This document shows, piece by piece, positions 12,648 to 25,315 of a DNA stretch of 64,000 bases. Positions within the stretch are counted from its first letter, which is position 1. Each line of letters starts with the position of its first letter. Source of the DNA: Cardiocondyla obscurior (Eukaryota; Arthropoda; Insecta; Hymenoptera; Formicidae). The stretch spans positions 3,722,501 through 3,786,500 of the forward strand of contig NC_091874.1 of the NCBI RefSeq assembly GCF_019399895.1, given 5' to 3'. The position numbers were made by a program, and so were the translations under genes. Under the pieces are notes generated by a model. It was not told the DNA's origin and searched no databases. It saw nothing but the letters and a program-made list of their open reading frames with translations.

Positions 12648-15600
12648 TCGCGTAACGTATACGTGCGAATGTATGCACGGACGCGGTGACTCGAGTAACG
12701 CGGCTCTCCGATATCCACACGCCGTGGCACATTAGAACCCCTTTTCGTATACGGTACGTAAATTCGGTACAGGGACAAGATGGCCGTTTGCTTCGTATTA
12801 ATTTCGTAGTCTGTCCGCCAATGATGCGTCGGTGCGGGATCGTCATGGCCGTCGAAACTCACGTTCTCGCTTTCCGCGGTTTCACGGTTTTCCTTTTCCC
12901 TATCACGTCGTCGCATTATCGTTCCCACGTGGACGACGGAAACGCAAATATAAGTTGTCGTTAGAATACTTAAATATTCTTTTCATCTATATCCATTACC
13001 TTGATATACCCGTGATAGAGTTAAACGTCGTCAAAATTAGAGTTTAACAACTTATTTGTTATCCTTACTTTGTGGCCGGCTGTTAGCTAGGCGGAACAAA
13101 TTTGTCAGTGCTTATTTCCAAGATTAGACACGAGATAATTGTTTGATCTAAAAATACTCTGCAAATGAACAGAAAATAACGCGCTATTTCGGTAACTGAA
13201 AATCGAGATTGTAAATGTGGGTATTCTTATTTTTATCGCGCTTAATTGAGTTAAATACAAGTATAATTTTTTTTTTTTTGCAATACACGCCTCCGCGCGA
13301 AACAAATATATTCGATATATTATATTAAAAAAAAAAAAAAAAACACGTTAAAAAATATTAAATCTATAAACATTTGCAGAATCTTTGGTGAGCACGCTTT
13401 ACTAAAAAGCAGCGATTTATAAAATTCGATGAATCTTTCATGTATAAAGAAGTGCTTTGTTATATCGTTTGATCCATCGTGAAAATTTGAATCTCGGTAG
13501 ATCATGCGAGAGAGTTTAACAGAATCTCATCTTGGGAATCGATATCAGCGCGTCACGATAGGAAGATTCCATTTTTGCATCTCGGGAGGAAAGATCGCCG
13601 GTATCAACCCCTTTAGTGGCAAAGCACCCCTTTGGGCCGTGGAGCTTTCTCCCATGGAGGTTCGCTCCTCTTCTCGCCACAGGAGAATGCCAATTAAAAG
13701 CCGAGGTCGGAAAGAAAGCCCAATCGATAGGAGGCGGCTTGCCTCCTTCTTTCTCGCTCTATCTCGCCGATTTTCATTCTCCTGCTTATTCTCCTTCCCT
13801 TTCACTCCGCCGACGTGGGTAGCTGAAGCAACCGAAGCGAAGGGTTGCCCAAACTGGGAAGTGGGAATTATGGGCAGGATTAATATGCAAGGACTGGATA
13901 CGTGCGGTGGCAGGAGGTGGAGGAGACGGAGTAGAAGGAGGACGGGCGGTTAGGGGCTGCAGGAGGGTGGCGAAGCAACAAAAGGGGTCGAAGGGGAAGT
14001 ATAGATGGAGAGAAAGGGGCTTTCCGTTTTCTGTCTTTGTCAGGCCGACATCGAGATAGCTGGGTCGGTCATTCGTCCTTTCTCCGTCTTCGCCCACGTC
14101 TCTCTCATTCTATCAGCTCGCATCTCATCCCCACTACACCCTCCTTACAGGATACACGGCTAACGGACACCCCTATCGATTTTACAACTCGATATATGTG
14201 AATACCCACTTGTCTAATGACTGATCGGGCTTCGAGCTCAACCCTTTCCCTCCCTCGAGCGTCCTCCCTCGAACCCCTTCGCGTTTCTGACCGAGCTTCT
14301 CCGTCAGCCATCCTCCGTTGGTACGATACTACCTCACGGGAACTGGAGAATGAGAAAGGGGGAAGGAGAGAGAAAGAGAAAGGCAGCAGAAGGAAGAGGG
14401 TGCGGGAGAGAGTTGAGGCCGAATGTATCTCGCCTCATTACACTGACTACGTGCCTTTGGCCAACATCTCGCGCTGCATCGACGCGCAAACCCTCGCAAA
14501 AATCCGACAGAAAGGGCGCCCGCTCCTCCTATCGTGCCGTGTCTGAATTTTTTGCCATAGCCGGAAAAAAAGTAGCGAGATATGGTCAACTGCGATTCGT
14601 TATTATTCGTACAATGGCATCTTAAAATGCTAGCAAAATATTAAATTAAAAAAAAAAATCTTAAAATATCTATCTTTTATCATAAAATTACGATAAAATA
14701 TCTTAAACAAAAAAATAATAAAAATTAATTTTCCGCGGAAAATAATTAAGGAAGATTATTAAAATTTTATTACATTTTTAGCAGCATTTAATTAGTCATT
14801 AACAGTAGACATTTGTACATTTTTAATTAAACACAATTACGTAAATGGGGGCAACAATAACTCTTGAAATCGCCCGCGAGAATCAAGACTTCTCGAAGCA
14901 GTCCGCCCGTTAAGCAATCGAAGCCAATGTTTACCTTACAGAAGCTATGCACGACGGCGCGGAGTTGCAGAGGGATGAGAAAGCGACTGCTGGGGTAGCA
15001 AAGGGAGGCGGATAAGAGGGGTGTCGCCGGTCGTAACATACCTCGGCGCGAAGGGTAGAAGGCAAAATGTATGATATTTTATTTTAGCGTTCTTCTGGGC
15101 GCCGCTAGATAAGCCTCCGAGGATTTATGCTTATTACGAGCGAGCACCGGCGAGGGCACTCTTTGCCGAAACCGGTCCTATACATACGGTAGTACGCGAT
15201 CCTCCTGGTTGCCACTCCCACACCTTCCCTCGTCTCTTACTCTTGCACCCTTGATACATGCGGTTATGCGTAATATACATCAGATTATGAAAGCTAGTAA
15301 TACCAGGTAGAGACTCGACCATGCGATATTGCCTTTATAATGGAACGACATCTCCTCGTGCGGTTTAGCCACCCTGAGCTGCAGTATTGTTTTAAAAACT
15401 TGTATTATTAGAAATGTTGAAAATTCTTGCTTTAAAGCGCTGCCGCGCTGAACTCTTTTTGAATCGTTTTTCTTTTTCTTTTCATCAGTTTATCACAATC
15501 GAGACTTGTACCGAAGATCGATAATGGATAAATTTTATTTCGCGCGTAATATTATTGAAAAGCCATTGAGAATTATTACCACTTATTTATTATTTGCGAA

Positions 15601-16905
15601 GCTTCATTAATTGTGTATAAATGTTCGTTGAAGCGGATAAAAATTAATAAAATAAATCACGTCATTTTCGCTTATCGAAAGTATCGATATTCATTAATGC
15701 ATCGTGATATGCGCCAATGTAGCATAAAAAGATAATGGAAATTAAATATATAAACCTAACAAGCTTGCATGTTCTCGCGCGGCGTACAGGACGATTAAAT
15801 CGTTACAGGCATAAATTATTTCCACAGTTGACCTAATAATTCCTCGATGTTTACAAAGGATTTAGCTATCTTCGGCACCTGCGCCGGTACGATCCGCAAT
15901 CGACCGGACAGCGGCCACGAAGAATTAATATTAACCGCGTTCGTCATTTTTCTCCCTCTTTTTTTCTTTTTTTTTTCTCCCGCAGTCTTCTCCCTTCTCA
16001 TCTCTCCTTCGCCCTATTCCTCTTTCTCTCCCCGGCTCTTTCTCTGATTTGCATTACGAGGACTACGCGTTTATGAATACGTACGCCCACCCACACTCGA
16101 CTCGCGGTGGCTCGACAGAAGCCATATATTAGTCGGGGCATTCGCCAGAGAGAAATATTGAAACGAGAGAAACGGGCATGGATTGCCGGACGGCAAGAAG
16201 AGAGGCATTGAAGGGAAAGACGTCCGAGCGTATTCGTATCAATGTCCAGTAAAATTTGCAATAATCGCACCCTTCTCTGCTTGCTCGTTTATTCGCCGAA
16301 AGAAACGATCTAGGATTCTAAGAAACAACCATGTAATTATTAATTATTCGCGTCATTTAATTGGTAGATTATTTTCTAACGTTATTTTAATTTCGAGAAA
16401 AAAAACGCCGAATGTCGTAAATAATTATTATGTTAAAAAAAAAAAAAATAGTAACGAAACTAGCGAAACGATTCAGAAATTAAAAGAGTTTAATATTTTA
16501 ATAGAAAAATATATATCTTGAAACAAAAGAAAGGTTATATATTATATTAAGTGAAAAGTTAAACGAACTGTTTTATGGTTTGGTGTATTCCGTCTGAAAT
16601 CACTGGGAGTCCATTGACGGGTATCGAAAGTGTCAACGTCGCCGGCTTACTCGGCGTCTGGGCGCAAACGGAGGAAGCTCGCAGGTTGCAAACAATCATT
16701 TCCCTCCCGAGAAAGACAGAGAGGAGATCATAAGCGCGGGCGAATGTTGCGAGGGTCGCGAGTCAGGCATTTATTTCATAATCAGCAGCTTTCGAATCGC
16801 CGTCATTGTACGCGGCAGCGCTTATTGACAGAAATGCTCGATAGGAAATGCTCAGCCGCTGGTCCCTGACATTTATGCGGTGGCTCTTCCTCCTCGGTGC
16901 GATCT

Positions 16906-16929
16906 CGCGTGTGTGCGTTCGCACACGCG
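16906..16929. repeat. Strong inverted repeat (hairpin, TTCG centre)
   Basis: CGCGTGTGTGCG followed by TTCGCACACGCG forms a near-perfect stem with a two-base bulge. Embedded in a GTGCG-rich stretch; no terminator-like T run follows. Confidence 0.5.
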
Positions 16930-17499
16930 TGCGTACCTGTGCACGAAAGTACCATCGCTTAACACCACATGCCACGCACGATAGGTCGAATCGCGGAGGG
17001 TGACCAGCGACAACTGCCGATCGGGCTGAAGCATACATTATTATCCATCCGGTAGTGACACATATTGAAGGGTGCGAGTGTGTTGCATGTACTCACACAC
17101 GTTGCTAGCCCTGACTGCATTGTCGCGCTGGCTAATGAGAAAGTTGCGAGTTTCGCCATTCCGGGACGGTGTACTGTCGGGAAATACCGAAACCCACGTT
17201 CCGATCGAAGAAGAGACTCGAGGTTCGTCGCGGCAGCGGTGGTTTCGCGAAAAGATAGGGATCGGAGCGATTATCCGTTCGACAATTTTGTGGCGTGACT
17301 CGATGAGAACAATGTCGACGTTTTATACAATAATTCGCGGCATGATCTCAATCGGGACGAAAATTTTATAAAGCTGTAATATCATCGTTTATTAATGCGG
17401 ATTCGTGAATAAAAAAAGCTACGCGATTAATAGGTAAATATTAAAAAAAAAAAAAAAAAGATATATGTACGCGATATCAAGTGCAAGATCGCAATTGGA

Positions 17500-18161
17500 A
17501 ATAATAATTTATTCGGCCGCGTCAGCTCGAAGGTGTTCAGCTGGTATGGACAGAGGGGAAGATGCTCCTTCGCGCGGTCTAATTGGTGGGAGCGAAGGGA
17601 GAAACTTGGACGTAAAAACACGCTCGCGATATCGAACGTACGTGTCCGCCGGTGTATGGTTCCACGTATGATACGTGTCGTTACTCAACCCCTTCGGTCT
17701 TCTCCAACAGAAATCCCCTTCCTCCGATATATTGCGAGAGCCGTTCCATCTCTCCCCTGCCCCCAGTTTACCCCATCGCGAGGCCCGGCAATGCAAATCT
17801 CTTTTTCTCCGCGCGCCTCGGTTTTATATGGTGCGCCTCCTCTCTCATTCCGAACGCTTCCTCCCTTATGCGGTCGACCACTCTTTCCGCCTATCGTTCC
17901 TTCCTCCCCCGCGCCCTATCATTCCTTCGCCGCTACCATCCTTTCGTACGTGGTTTCTCTCCATCTCTCTCGCACGCGATCTCTCTCTTTCTCTCTTATT
18001 CCTTTCCGCATTTCGCTCTCTTTTCCGTTACCGTCTCTCACGGTCGTCCACCCTCTTCGTCTTCCTCATTTCCACTGCGCGCACCCCTGTCCCCCGCCGT
18101 TTTCCACTCGGCAACACCACCGACACCGCCACCGTCGCGGCCAATACAATCGCCGCCACGC
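17500..18161. other. Pyrimidine-rich low-complexity stretch, all three plus frames open
   Basis: C/T-rich sequence on the plus strand with few stops in any of the three frames (open to 18362). Simultaneous openness in three frames points to composition, not coding. Confidence 0.6.
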
Positions 18162-18299
18162 CACCCTTCCTTCACGGCGTCGGTCGCCGCGTACCGGCTC
18201 TCTTTTTGTCATTGTGGCTTATTCGATATATTGTCTACGGCGGTTCGCACGGAGGCGCGGCTGTCCCGGGGGCGTCGGGAGATATTAGAGACAAATGAC
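18162..18299. repeat. Dispersed duplicated element, copy A
   Basis: 138 bp from CACCCTTCCTTC to GAGACAAATGAC. Over the last 100 bp it aligns without gaps to copy B at 19186-19322 with about 19 differences, mostly transitions. It contains a potential hairpin around CTGTCCC flanked by GGCGCGGC and GGGGCGTC. Confidence 0.75.
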
Positions 18300-19185
18300 G
18301 GCGGAAGAAAAAAATCGCGTACGTGGGAACCGATCCTTGCGCCGGCACCTAGGCGTTTTTAACGTTCGTTCCGGGGGTTGGACATTTGAATCCCGGTGAC
18401 ACACGACGTACGACTACATCGTCAATCCGATTTGAGCGAGATGTCTGTGCGGTATCGTGAAATACGAGAGCCTGTCGGAATATTAATCGCTTGATCATCT
18501 AAGGCAGCTTAGGCAGCGCGTGCACTGATACGATCAATCGTATACGATTTTTATTGCTTTTTTTTTTTTTTTTTTTGTAGTGTCGTCCGTCGTACGCGAC
18601 GAATTGTATAAGACTCATTATATAAGTGTATGCGCAGCCTAATAGTATTAATAATCATTTAATAATTCCGTTTTAATTGCTCTGATCCATCAAGCCTTAA
18701 AAAAGAAGTTTAAGACCTCGAAATCCCTCGGGGACAATTCTAGATTACTAGCGCGCGTTATTGTGGTCAATACTATTGCCCTCTGTTTATTATAAGCTTT
18801 CGCGGAAATAGGAATCGCTCAGAATTCATCATATGCTTGACATATTTGTATCTTGCGATAATCCAATAATGCAATATGCAAATGGATAGTTATAAAAACT
18901 TCAATCGTCGATAAATGCTCTTATTACGTATCAATCGCTACAGGAATTTTATTTTCTCAGATTCTCTGTTCGATATTTTTGCTACAAATCGGGTTTTTTT
19001 TTTCTTTTTTAATTTTATTTCCATTTTTTAATGTGATTTATCGATGAGATTTATCTGATAAAGATTAAGGATCGATTTAAACATTAAATAAGCCGTCTCG
19101 TAAGATAGCCGCGTATGTTGTAATATCGACAAAACTTTAGAACAGCCGTATCAATCATCGTGACAATATTATTACCGCCAGTGGT

Positions 19186-19322
19186 CACCCTTCCTTCGCG
19201 ACACCGCGACACCGCGCGCCGACTCTTTTTATTATTGTGGCTTATTCCATGCATTGTCCGTGGCGATTCGTACGAAGGTGTGCCTGTCCCAGGGGCACCG
19301 AGAGATATTGGAGACAAATGAC
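19186..19322. repeat. Dispersed duplicated element, copy B
   Basis: Same orientation as copy A, 1,024 bp downstream. Shared blocks include ATTGTGGCTTATTC, CTGTCCC and GAGACAAATGAC. The hairpin arms here are GGTGTGCC and GGGGCACC; the third pair changes from C-G in copy A to T-A in copy B. Confidence 0.75.
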
Positions 19323-19558
19323 ACTGCAACAAATGCGTGTGCGAGAGACGACCCTACCGACACGGAAACTTTCCCGGTGGTTATTGCTTTTGACTAATGT
19401 ATCTGTTTTAAGAAATCGGCTGCATCTAATTAGCAGAGATGTAATTACGTTGCACGCGTGTCGTCAATAGTACGTCACATTATTTGTGTTACTCAATATA
19501 AATGATAAGCATTTGCATACGTCGTATATTTAAAAATAAAAGTGTGCATACATTTATT

Positions 19559-19606
19559 AAAAAAAAAAAATATATATATATATAAAAAAAAAATATATAT
19601 AAAAAG
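19559..19606. repeat. Poly-A / (TA)n low-complexity tract
   Basis: A run of A, then six TA units, another A run and a second TATATATA block. It lies about 240 bp after duplicated element copy B. Confidence 0.75.
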
Positions 19607-22600
19607 AGAACAATAAAAGCGTGAGAAGACGAACGAGCGAGTTTCTCTGCGAAGGGTGGGCGGTGGGCGCTAAGGGGTGCCGCGTACGTCGAATGTTGAA
19701 TTTTATCACTGACGCGCGATCTCCCCCAAGACTGTGGGTGCCTCGAGAAGAGACGCGAGGGGGTGTTGTTGCGGATAGGTTGGTTTCGACCGAGTCCGGA
19801 GATGGAGGCCGTTCTCGAGTCGCGAGGCAAGGGGGTGCAACGCGAACGGCACAGGCTAATGAACTTCTCATTGATTGGTTAAAATTTCGTTAATACTCTG
19901 ATGTGTGCTTCCATGTCTCGCGCCGGTTCCTCCATCAACACAAACACTAACGTGCAGACCAGCCCGACACAGCCTGGCAGCAGTTCTCTGCAACCCATTC
20001 CTCCTCCTGGTGGAAATTCACCTCTTCCTACTTCCACCGGCGCGGCCCCGGTCGACCACCCTCGTCTCACTCTCAGAAGGGTGAATTTCGAAGGGTGGTT
20101 CCACGTTAGTTAGGCCTCTCCGCGGCGGTGTAGCAGCAGGAACAGTACCCACCACCATCACCTTTTATGACTGGTGGAAACTAACGAAATTTCCCTATCG
20201 GCGATCAATCCTCCCGCTCGTGCGAACCCTTTTCATTGATCTGCCGGTCGCCTCCGCTGAGGTAGCGCAACCCCTTATCGTAACACCCTTCTGACCGAGC
20301 AACAGAATCCCCTCTGAGCTCACCACCGCCGAAACTTCTCTTCGTTACTCCCGGTCTGATGTTGTCGTCTCTTTTTCCGTTCTGCCGTATCCATTCCCTT
20401 GCCCTTATACTCATATCCACCCCTGCGTTCACTCGAAATATTACCGTCGTCCGAGTGTGTCCCCCCTCGTGCTCGATGAAGGGTGGAAAAAGACGGATAG
20501 AGGAAAGGGTGACTGCGAAAGAGAAAGGCGGAGGGAAGGAGAGGAGAAAAAGAGTCGGCTTCGATGCCAATGACGAATCTCTAATTTTAATATCGCTCCA
20601 GTTCGCTTTGAAGTGCCCTCGTTAAGCTGGACACACACAAGGAGGATCGACCGTACTGTCGGCTGCCCACACGCGTAGATTTTTTTTTATCCCGGCGGGA
20701 CGTCAACCCAAGCTCGCTCGCACGTTTTGCGGACACGGCTTAACCTCGAGAATCACGTGTCAAAGAAAGTTCGCTTATAGTCATTACAGTCTAGCACGAT
20801 TGCAATCGCATGTAATTTTTTCTCATTTAATATCTAATTTCCGATTATTTATTTAGCTACAAATTAAATAATAAAAAAAAAAATTTTTTTTTAATTAAAG
20901 TTATCGAGATTATTAATAGTTAAAACATTTTAGATGCATTAACACTTGTTAGATTATTTTAGTAAGCGTTATATTCGATATTGAGTTACCGAAAATTTTG
21001 TAAAGTTTCATATTTAAGAATCGAGAAAAAAAAAATTAAATTGCCAATGTTAGTCGGATAATAGAAATTAATAATTTTAGTAATTAACAATGCGCGTGTT
21101 TTTGTTCTTGTTACTTTGGCAATAAATCCATCCCAACGCGATATCCTCTTTATCCACATTGCAGGAGTTTGCAGCTTTAAAAGCGGAAAGTTCTTTCAGA
21201 CCGATGTTACCTATTCGTGGTTCGGAGAGTGCCGATAATCGCTAAATTAACTTTGAATACCTGACGCCGCGTAACCTTTCATCCGCCTGCGTAGACACGT
21301 TTTAACAACAAACTGATACCACGAGGAGGAGCGATATTCAATGCTCTTTCAGTAACGAGGATCGTGTATCAGCAAATCGCCGCTCCGAGTCTTCTCCCCC
21401 GAGCTTCTCATAATTGCATATCGTACATTTCGAAATGTAGATAGATGTGTGCACGACTGACCACGTATATTCATACGCGAATGGCTTTTTTATTACTATC
21501 GTTTATTTTACCGCCGATTCTATTATATAAATCAATCGTTTGAATAATCGCCAATAACAATGCGCTCTTTTTAAATATTTAATAAAAATACGTATATAAT
21601 ACAAATATAATCCGTCGATAAATTAAGAATGCAAATTTTTATACGCAAGATTTCTTTTTCTTCTATATCTCGGTCGCTTAGCGTCTACCCGCGTTTTCCT
21701 TCCGGAGCTTATTTTCGGGTCAAGGTTAGCGTGTCGAGAATCTCAGTCTTGAAATTCATTAAGTCCTTAAAACCTTGGAAGAATTTAATGGGTCACGGTG
21801 TTTTCTGATAAGAGCACGGCCGAGCTCCGAGGGGGAAGACACTGCAGCAGAAAGGAGAAAAGCGAAAAATAACAAGGAAAACGGAAGATGAAAAGCGCAG
21901 AGACGCGTAATCCTTAACCTGGGACAACACTGAACTGCGGAGAAAACGAGGGGAAGAGATGCAGAGAACGCGAGAAGGAGAGAGAGAGAGAGAGAGAGAG
22001 AAAAGGACGAGGCTGCAGAAGGTGCAGAAGGGATGCGGGAAACGAGCGAGGTGGAAGTGCGGCAGGACGAGGCTATATGTATAGTAAGAAGGAACGCGGC
22101 GAAGGGTCGAAAGAAGTTTCTGACCTGCTTACAGTATATGCGAACCCAGGAGTTCCCGCTACTTCACAAGAGTTTCCGAAGTGGCAAAGCAGACACCACC
22201 TACCCTCTCGCTCACCCAGTCCTTCCTATTTCGCCCTCTTGTCCAACCTCCTATCCTCCTTTCAAGCGCCGTTGCATCCCCGCTCTCTAGTACATTCACG
22301 TTGCCACCGCTGCTGGCTGCTACCGCTGTTGCACGTTGGGGTGTTGCACGTTGTTTACCCCTTTCGCGGGGAGCGCGGGATTTACTTTCGTTTGACGGTG
22401 AAAGTGAACCGAGCCACGTCCCGTGGAGAGCTACCACGTCGTTTAACTGGGACGCCGAACCATAACTTCAATGCGTATGCATACACGCGTATACTGCACG
22501 AGTGTATGTGCACGTGCTCGAATTGCAGAGCAGTTTACATCTTTGAAGGTACGACGAATCGTAATTCGTGACGCACGCTTTATCACGTTTCGCGAATATT

Positions 22601-24800
22601 AAATTACATTGTATTTTTCTTATTAAAAAATTAAGATGCACGCGCATTATATAACTTTTTATATTTTATATTAAATTGTTTTACTGCGTTTGCATAAAAA
22701 ATTCGGCAGCCTCACAATGGTTAAATGTAAATCGTACAGCACAATCGTTTAGCTCCATTTTATGTATTTCATTATTTATAAACGTCGTATCGATTTGTTA
22801 GTATTTTAAGACCGAACGTTTTTTCAACGCGGAAAAAAAAATTTTAGAGTCGATTGATAATAAAAGAGTCGCGAACGAGGCATATCCGCGACATCGTCGA
22901 TCACTGCCTTGATCTAAGATTATTATCGCAATTAATTTCTACCGGGCTTGCGTACCGAAGAAGGTAACGCGCGCTTCGAACTGGAGCGGATTGGCCGTGT
23001 TGAGCGATGATTAATTAGAGACGGTAGACGCGGGACACGCGACTTTTAGCCGGTTTTGCATCGATCAACCTACCCGGTTTCTATCGACAAGCTATTGTTT
23101 TCTTCTTCTTCTTCGTGCTTTGCTTAATACCTTCAAGATTTTCCATTATCTCCTGACAATTCTCGATTTATTTATTTAATCATATGCAACGCGTGTAAAA
23201 GCTTGATGCATTTCTTGCCATGAGTTTGTAAAATATTATTTTAAATTCGTATTTTTTATTGAAATGTGTATCAAGAAAAAAGAGTAACGTTATTTTTTTT
23301 TTTTTTAATAATTATTTCGATATCATTGTGCGTGATAATTTAATTGTTCCGCGGAGATATGCATAGATTGATTAGAGGTATTCTCGTTTTCGTGGCCGCA
23401 AGAATATCGAGGCTAGGACCTAGGAAGTCAATCGAGGGCGATTAAATCGGCCGTCGCGCGAAAGCCCTTCTCCATCGGAACCGATCGCAGTGGCGACGTT
23501 TCTGATCACTCAGTGAATGAGAGCCAAGCAAGTCAGAAGCCCGCATCGGAGCTTTCGCTTGTACCTAGGCTACACGCGGCGGGAAGAGGAGGAGGCAGAT
23601 GAGGATGAGAATGTGGGAGGCAGGGAGGCCGAAGTGGTGGTGGCGGTCGCGCTACCATGGTAGAGGTGGAAGGAAGAAGGTGGGGTGGGTGAGAGAATGA
23701 GAACGAGATGGAACGAGAGACAAGACCGGGTGTGAGAGAAAGGAAACGAGAGAGGATGCGGTATAGGAGGTACTAGGCGCCTGTAGTCTCATCTCGCTCG
23801 GTATCTTACGCCGATACCTAGCTCTGGCTCCGTTCTAACCCTTTGCCGGGCGATTCATCCATCCCCTTCTCTCTTTATTTGAGTATAATTATTGATTATT
23901 GGACGACGGAAGGCCGGCTACTCTAGGACGTAGAGGAGGTAGGGTTGGTGTAGGTACCAACGTTCGAGAGGGTTGGCTGGAGGTTGAAGAACGGTAGGAG
24001 GGTGATTAAGCTATATGCCTGGCATATCCCACCCCTTGGTATCACCCTTTCCTCCCCCTCCCCCTTTCTGCCGCGCGTCCTCCTGCTACGTTCGCCTTTC
24101 ACTCACCCCTTCTTGCCCGCCATCCGTTCTTCCGATACCACGAGACTGCTGTCTCTCTCGGTCTTTCTGTACTGACAATTAGACTGATAGGTATATCTTA
24201 GTCTGCTATCGATTTGATTCCACCCTATCGTGTAGGGTGCACCCGCGCCCGCACACCCGGGCAAAATTTACATCGTGTATGCTACAACGACGTCGATCGC
24301 GATGCCGTCCTACAGCAGCCACCCTCTCCCGCTTCTCAACCCGCCACCCACCTCCTGCCACCCTTCTCTCGCACTCGTCCGTGTCCACCACCCCTCCGCC
24401 TTTGAATCCCCCTTCGAAGCAGCCTTCGATTATAACCAAAGCCCCCGCGTTCTACGTTCGTATAGCGCCAATACATCCGCCTTCCAAGGGGTTGATTAGT
24501 GCATTACCACTCGAACTCGTTCTACTGCCGCCCCTTCGGAAGCGCCGCCACCCCATCCCGACTGACAAGAGAACCCCGCATTTCGATGCGGCCGATACTA
24601 TACTGCTTCGTATTCAATTCGCGGCTTTTCTTTCTCAATCGTTCTCCGTCTTCAAATCTCGAGATATACTCGCGATATAAAGCTGCCAATGTCCATGCGG
24701 GCTCACTTATTCGCGTGCCAATTGTACAATCAATTATAAGTTGTAAATACTTGCCCGTATGGCTCGCATAAAATATTCGTTGTTCGCGCTTACACGTGGA
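19607..24800. other. Intronic stretch, no gene seen
   Basis: Contains a Ser/Pro-rich open frame at 19901-20113 without recognised relatives, a GA-rich block (21830-22080), a G/A-rich block (23580-23780) and pyrimidine-rich DNA (24040-24560). Confidence 0.5.
21979..22001. repeat. (AG)n microsatellite
   Basis: About eleven AG units in a purine-rich block at 21830-22080. Confidence 0.8.
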
Positions 24801-24822
24801 CTCACCTGTAACAGAAAACGTA
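24801..24822 (-). promoter_or_regulatory. cut: Candidate recursive splice site (ratchet point) in the giant cut intron
   Basis: On the minus strand the sequence GTTTTCTGTTACAG is followed at once by GTGAGT, with the junction between 24806 and 24805. A TTAAC that could serve as branch point lies about 26 nt upstream. The acceptor closely resembles that of the exon at 54125 (CGTTTGTTACAG). A juxtaposed 3'/5' site on the coding strand of a 45-kb intron is the signature of Drosophila-type zero-length exons. Use would remove 29.1 kb first (24806-53924), regenerate a donor, then remove 16.2 kb (8580-24805). Function is inferred from sequence only. Confidence 0.6.
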
Positions 24823-25221
24823 AAACATCGTTAATCATCGTGATAAGAAAAATTAATTATTTCTAAACATTCAATGTTAAAATAAATTTAAATTTAAAAT
24901 TTTAAAGTATTGATATGCAATATTATACATACATTATATAATTGAATAATTTTTATATAAAGAAATTTTTTTTTTTTATATATCGAAATTAATAATAATG
25001 TATCAGAGTATTAACATGTTTCCTAATGACATAGGTAAAGTTAAAAAATATATATAAGAACAAGCATTAATGATCCACCGACTATTCGATTATTAAAATT
25101 CACTCGAAAACGTGTATTGACTCTTGGCCGCGCATAAGCATTTTATTAATTGTTGAATAATTAACAAAGTTAATCGACAGCTTGATGTGTGTCGACGAGT
25201 TTCAGCCTACAAAATCACCCT

Positions 25222-25315
25222 ACGCCTCCCACCGTCATAGAGGCATCACCTTCATATCATTATATGACGCCTCCCCTATCACGTGGACATCACCTTTATA
25301 TCATTATATAACGCC
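25222..25315. repeat. ~45-bp tandem repeat, two copies plus a fragment
   Basis: Copies at 25222-25266 and 25267-25310, followed by ACGCC. Each begins ACGCCTCCC and contains CATCACCTT(C/T)ATATCATTATAT. The copies differ in the TCATAGAGG/TCACGTGG segment. Confidence 0.85.

Larger units (their letters stand above)
8580..17500. other. Intronic stretch, no gene seen
   Basis: AT-rich sequence alternates with CpG- and purine-rich islands (9750-9900, 11980-12400, 13800-14420). Only short unsupported open frames occur. Poly-A/T runs lie at 10129, 13268 and 13329. Confidence 0.6.

Noticed and set aside
17533..18362. Long plus-strand open frames (251, 236 and 207 codons) overlapping in three frames
   Set aside because: All three frames are open together in pyrimidine-rich sequence, and the translations are Ser/Pro/Arg/Phe-rich without domains. 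This is composition, not coding.
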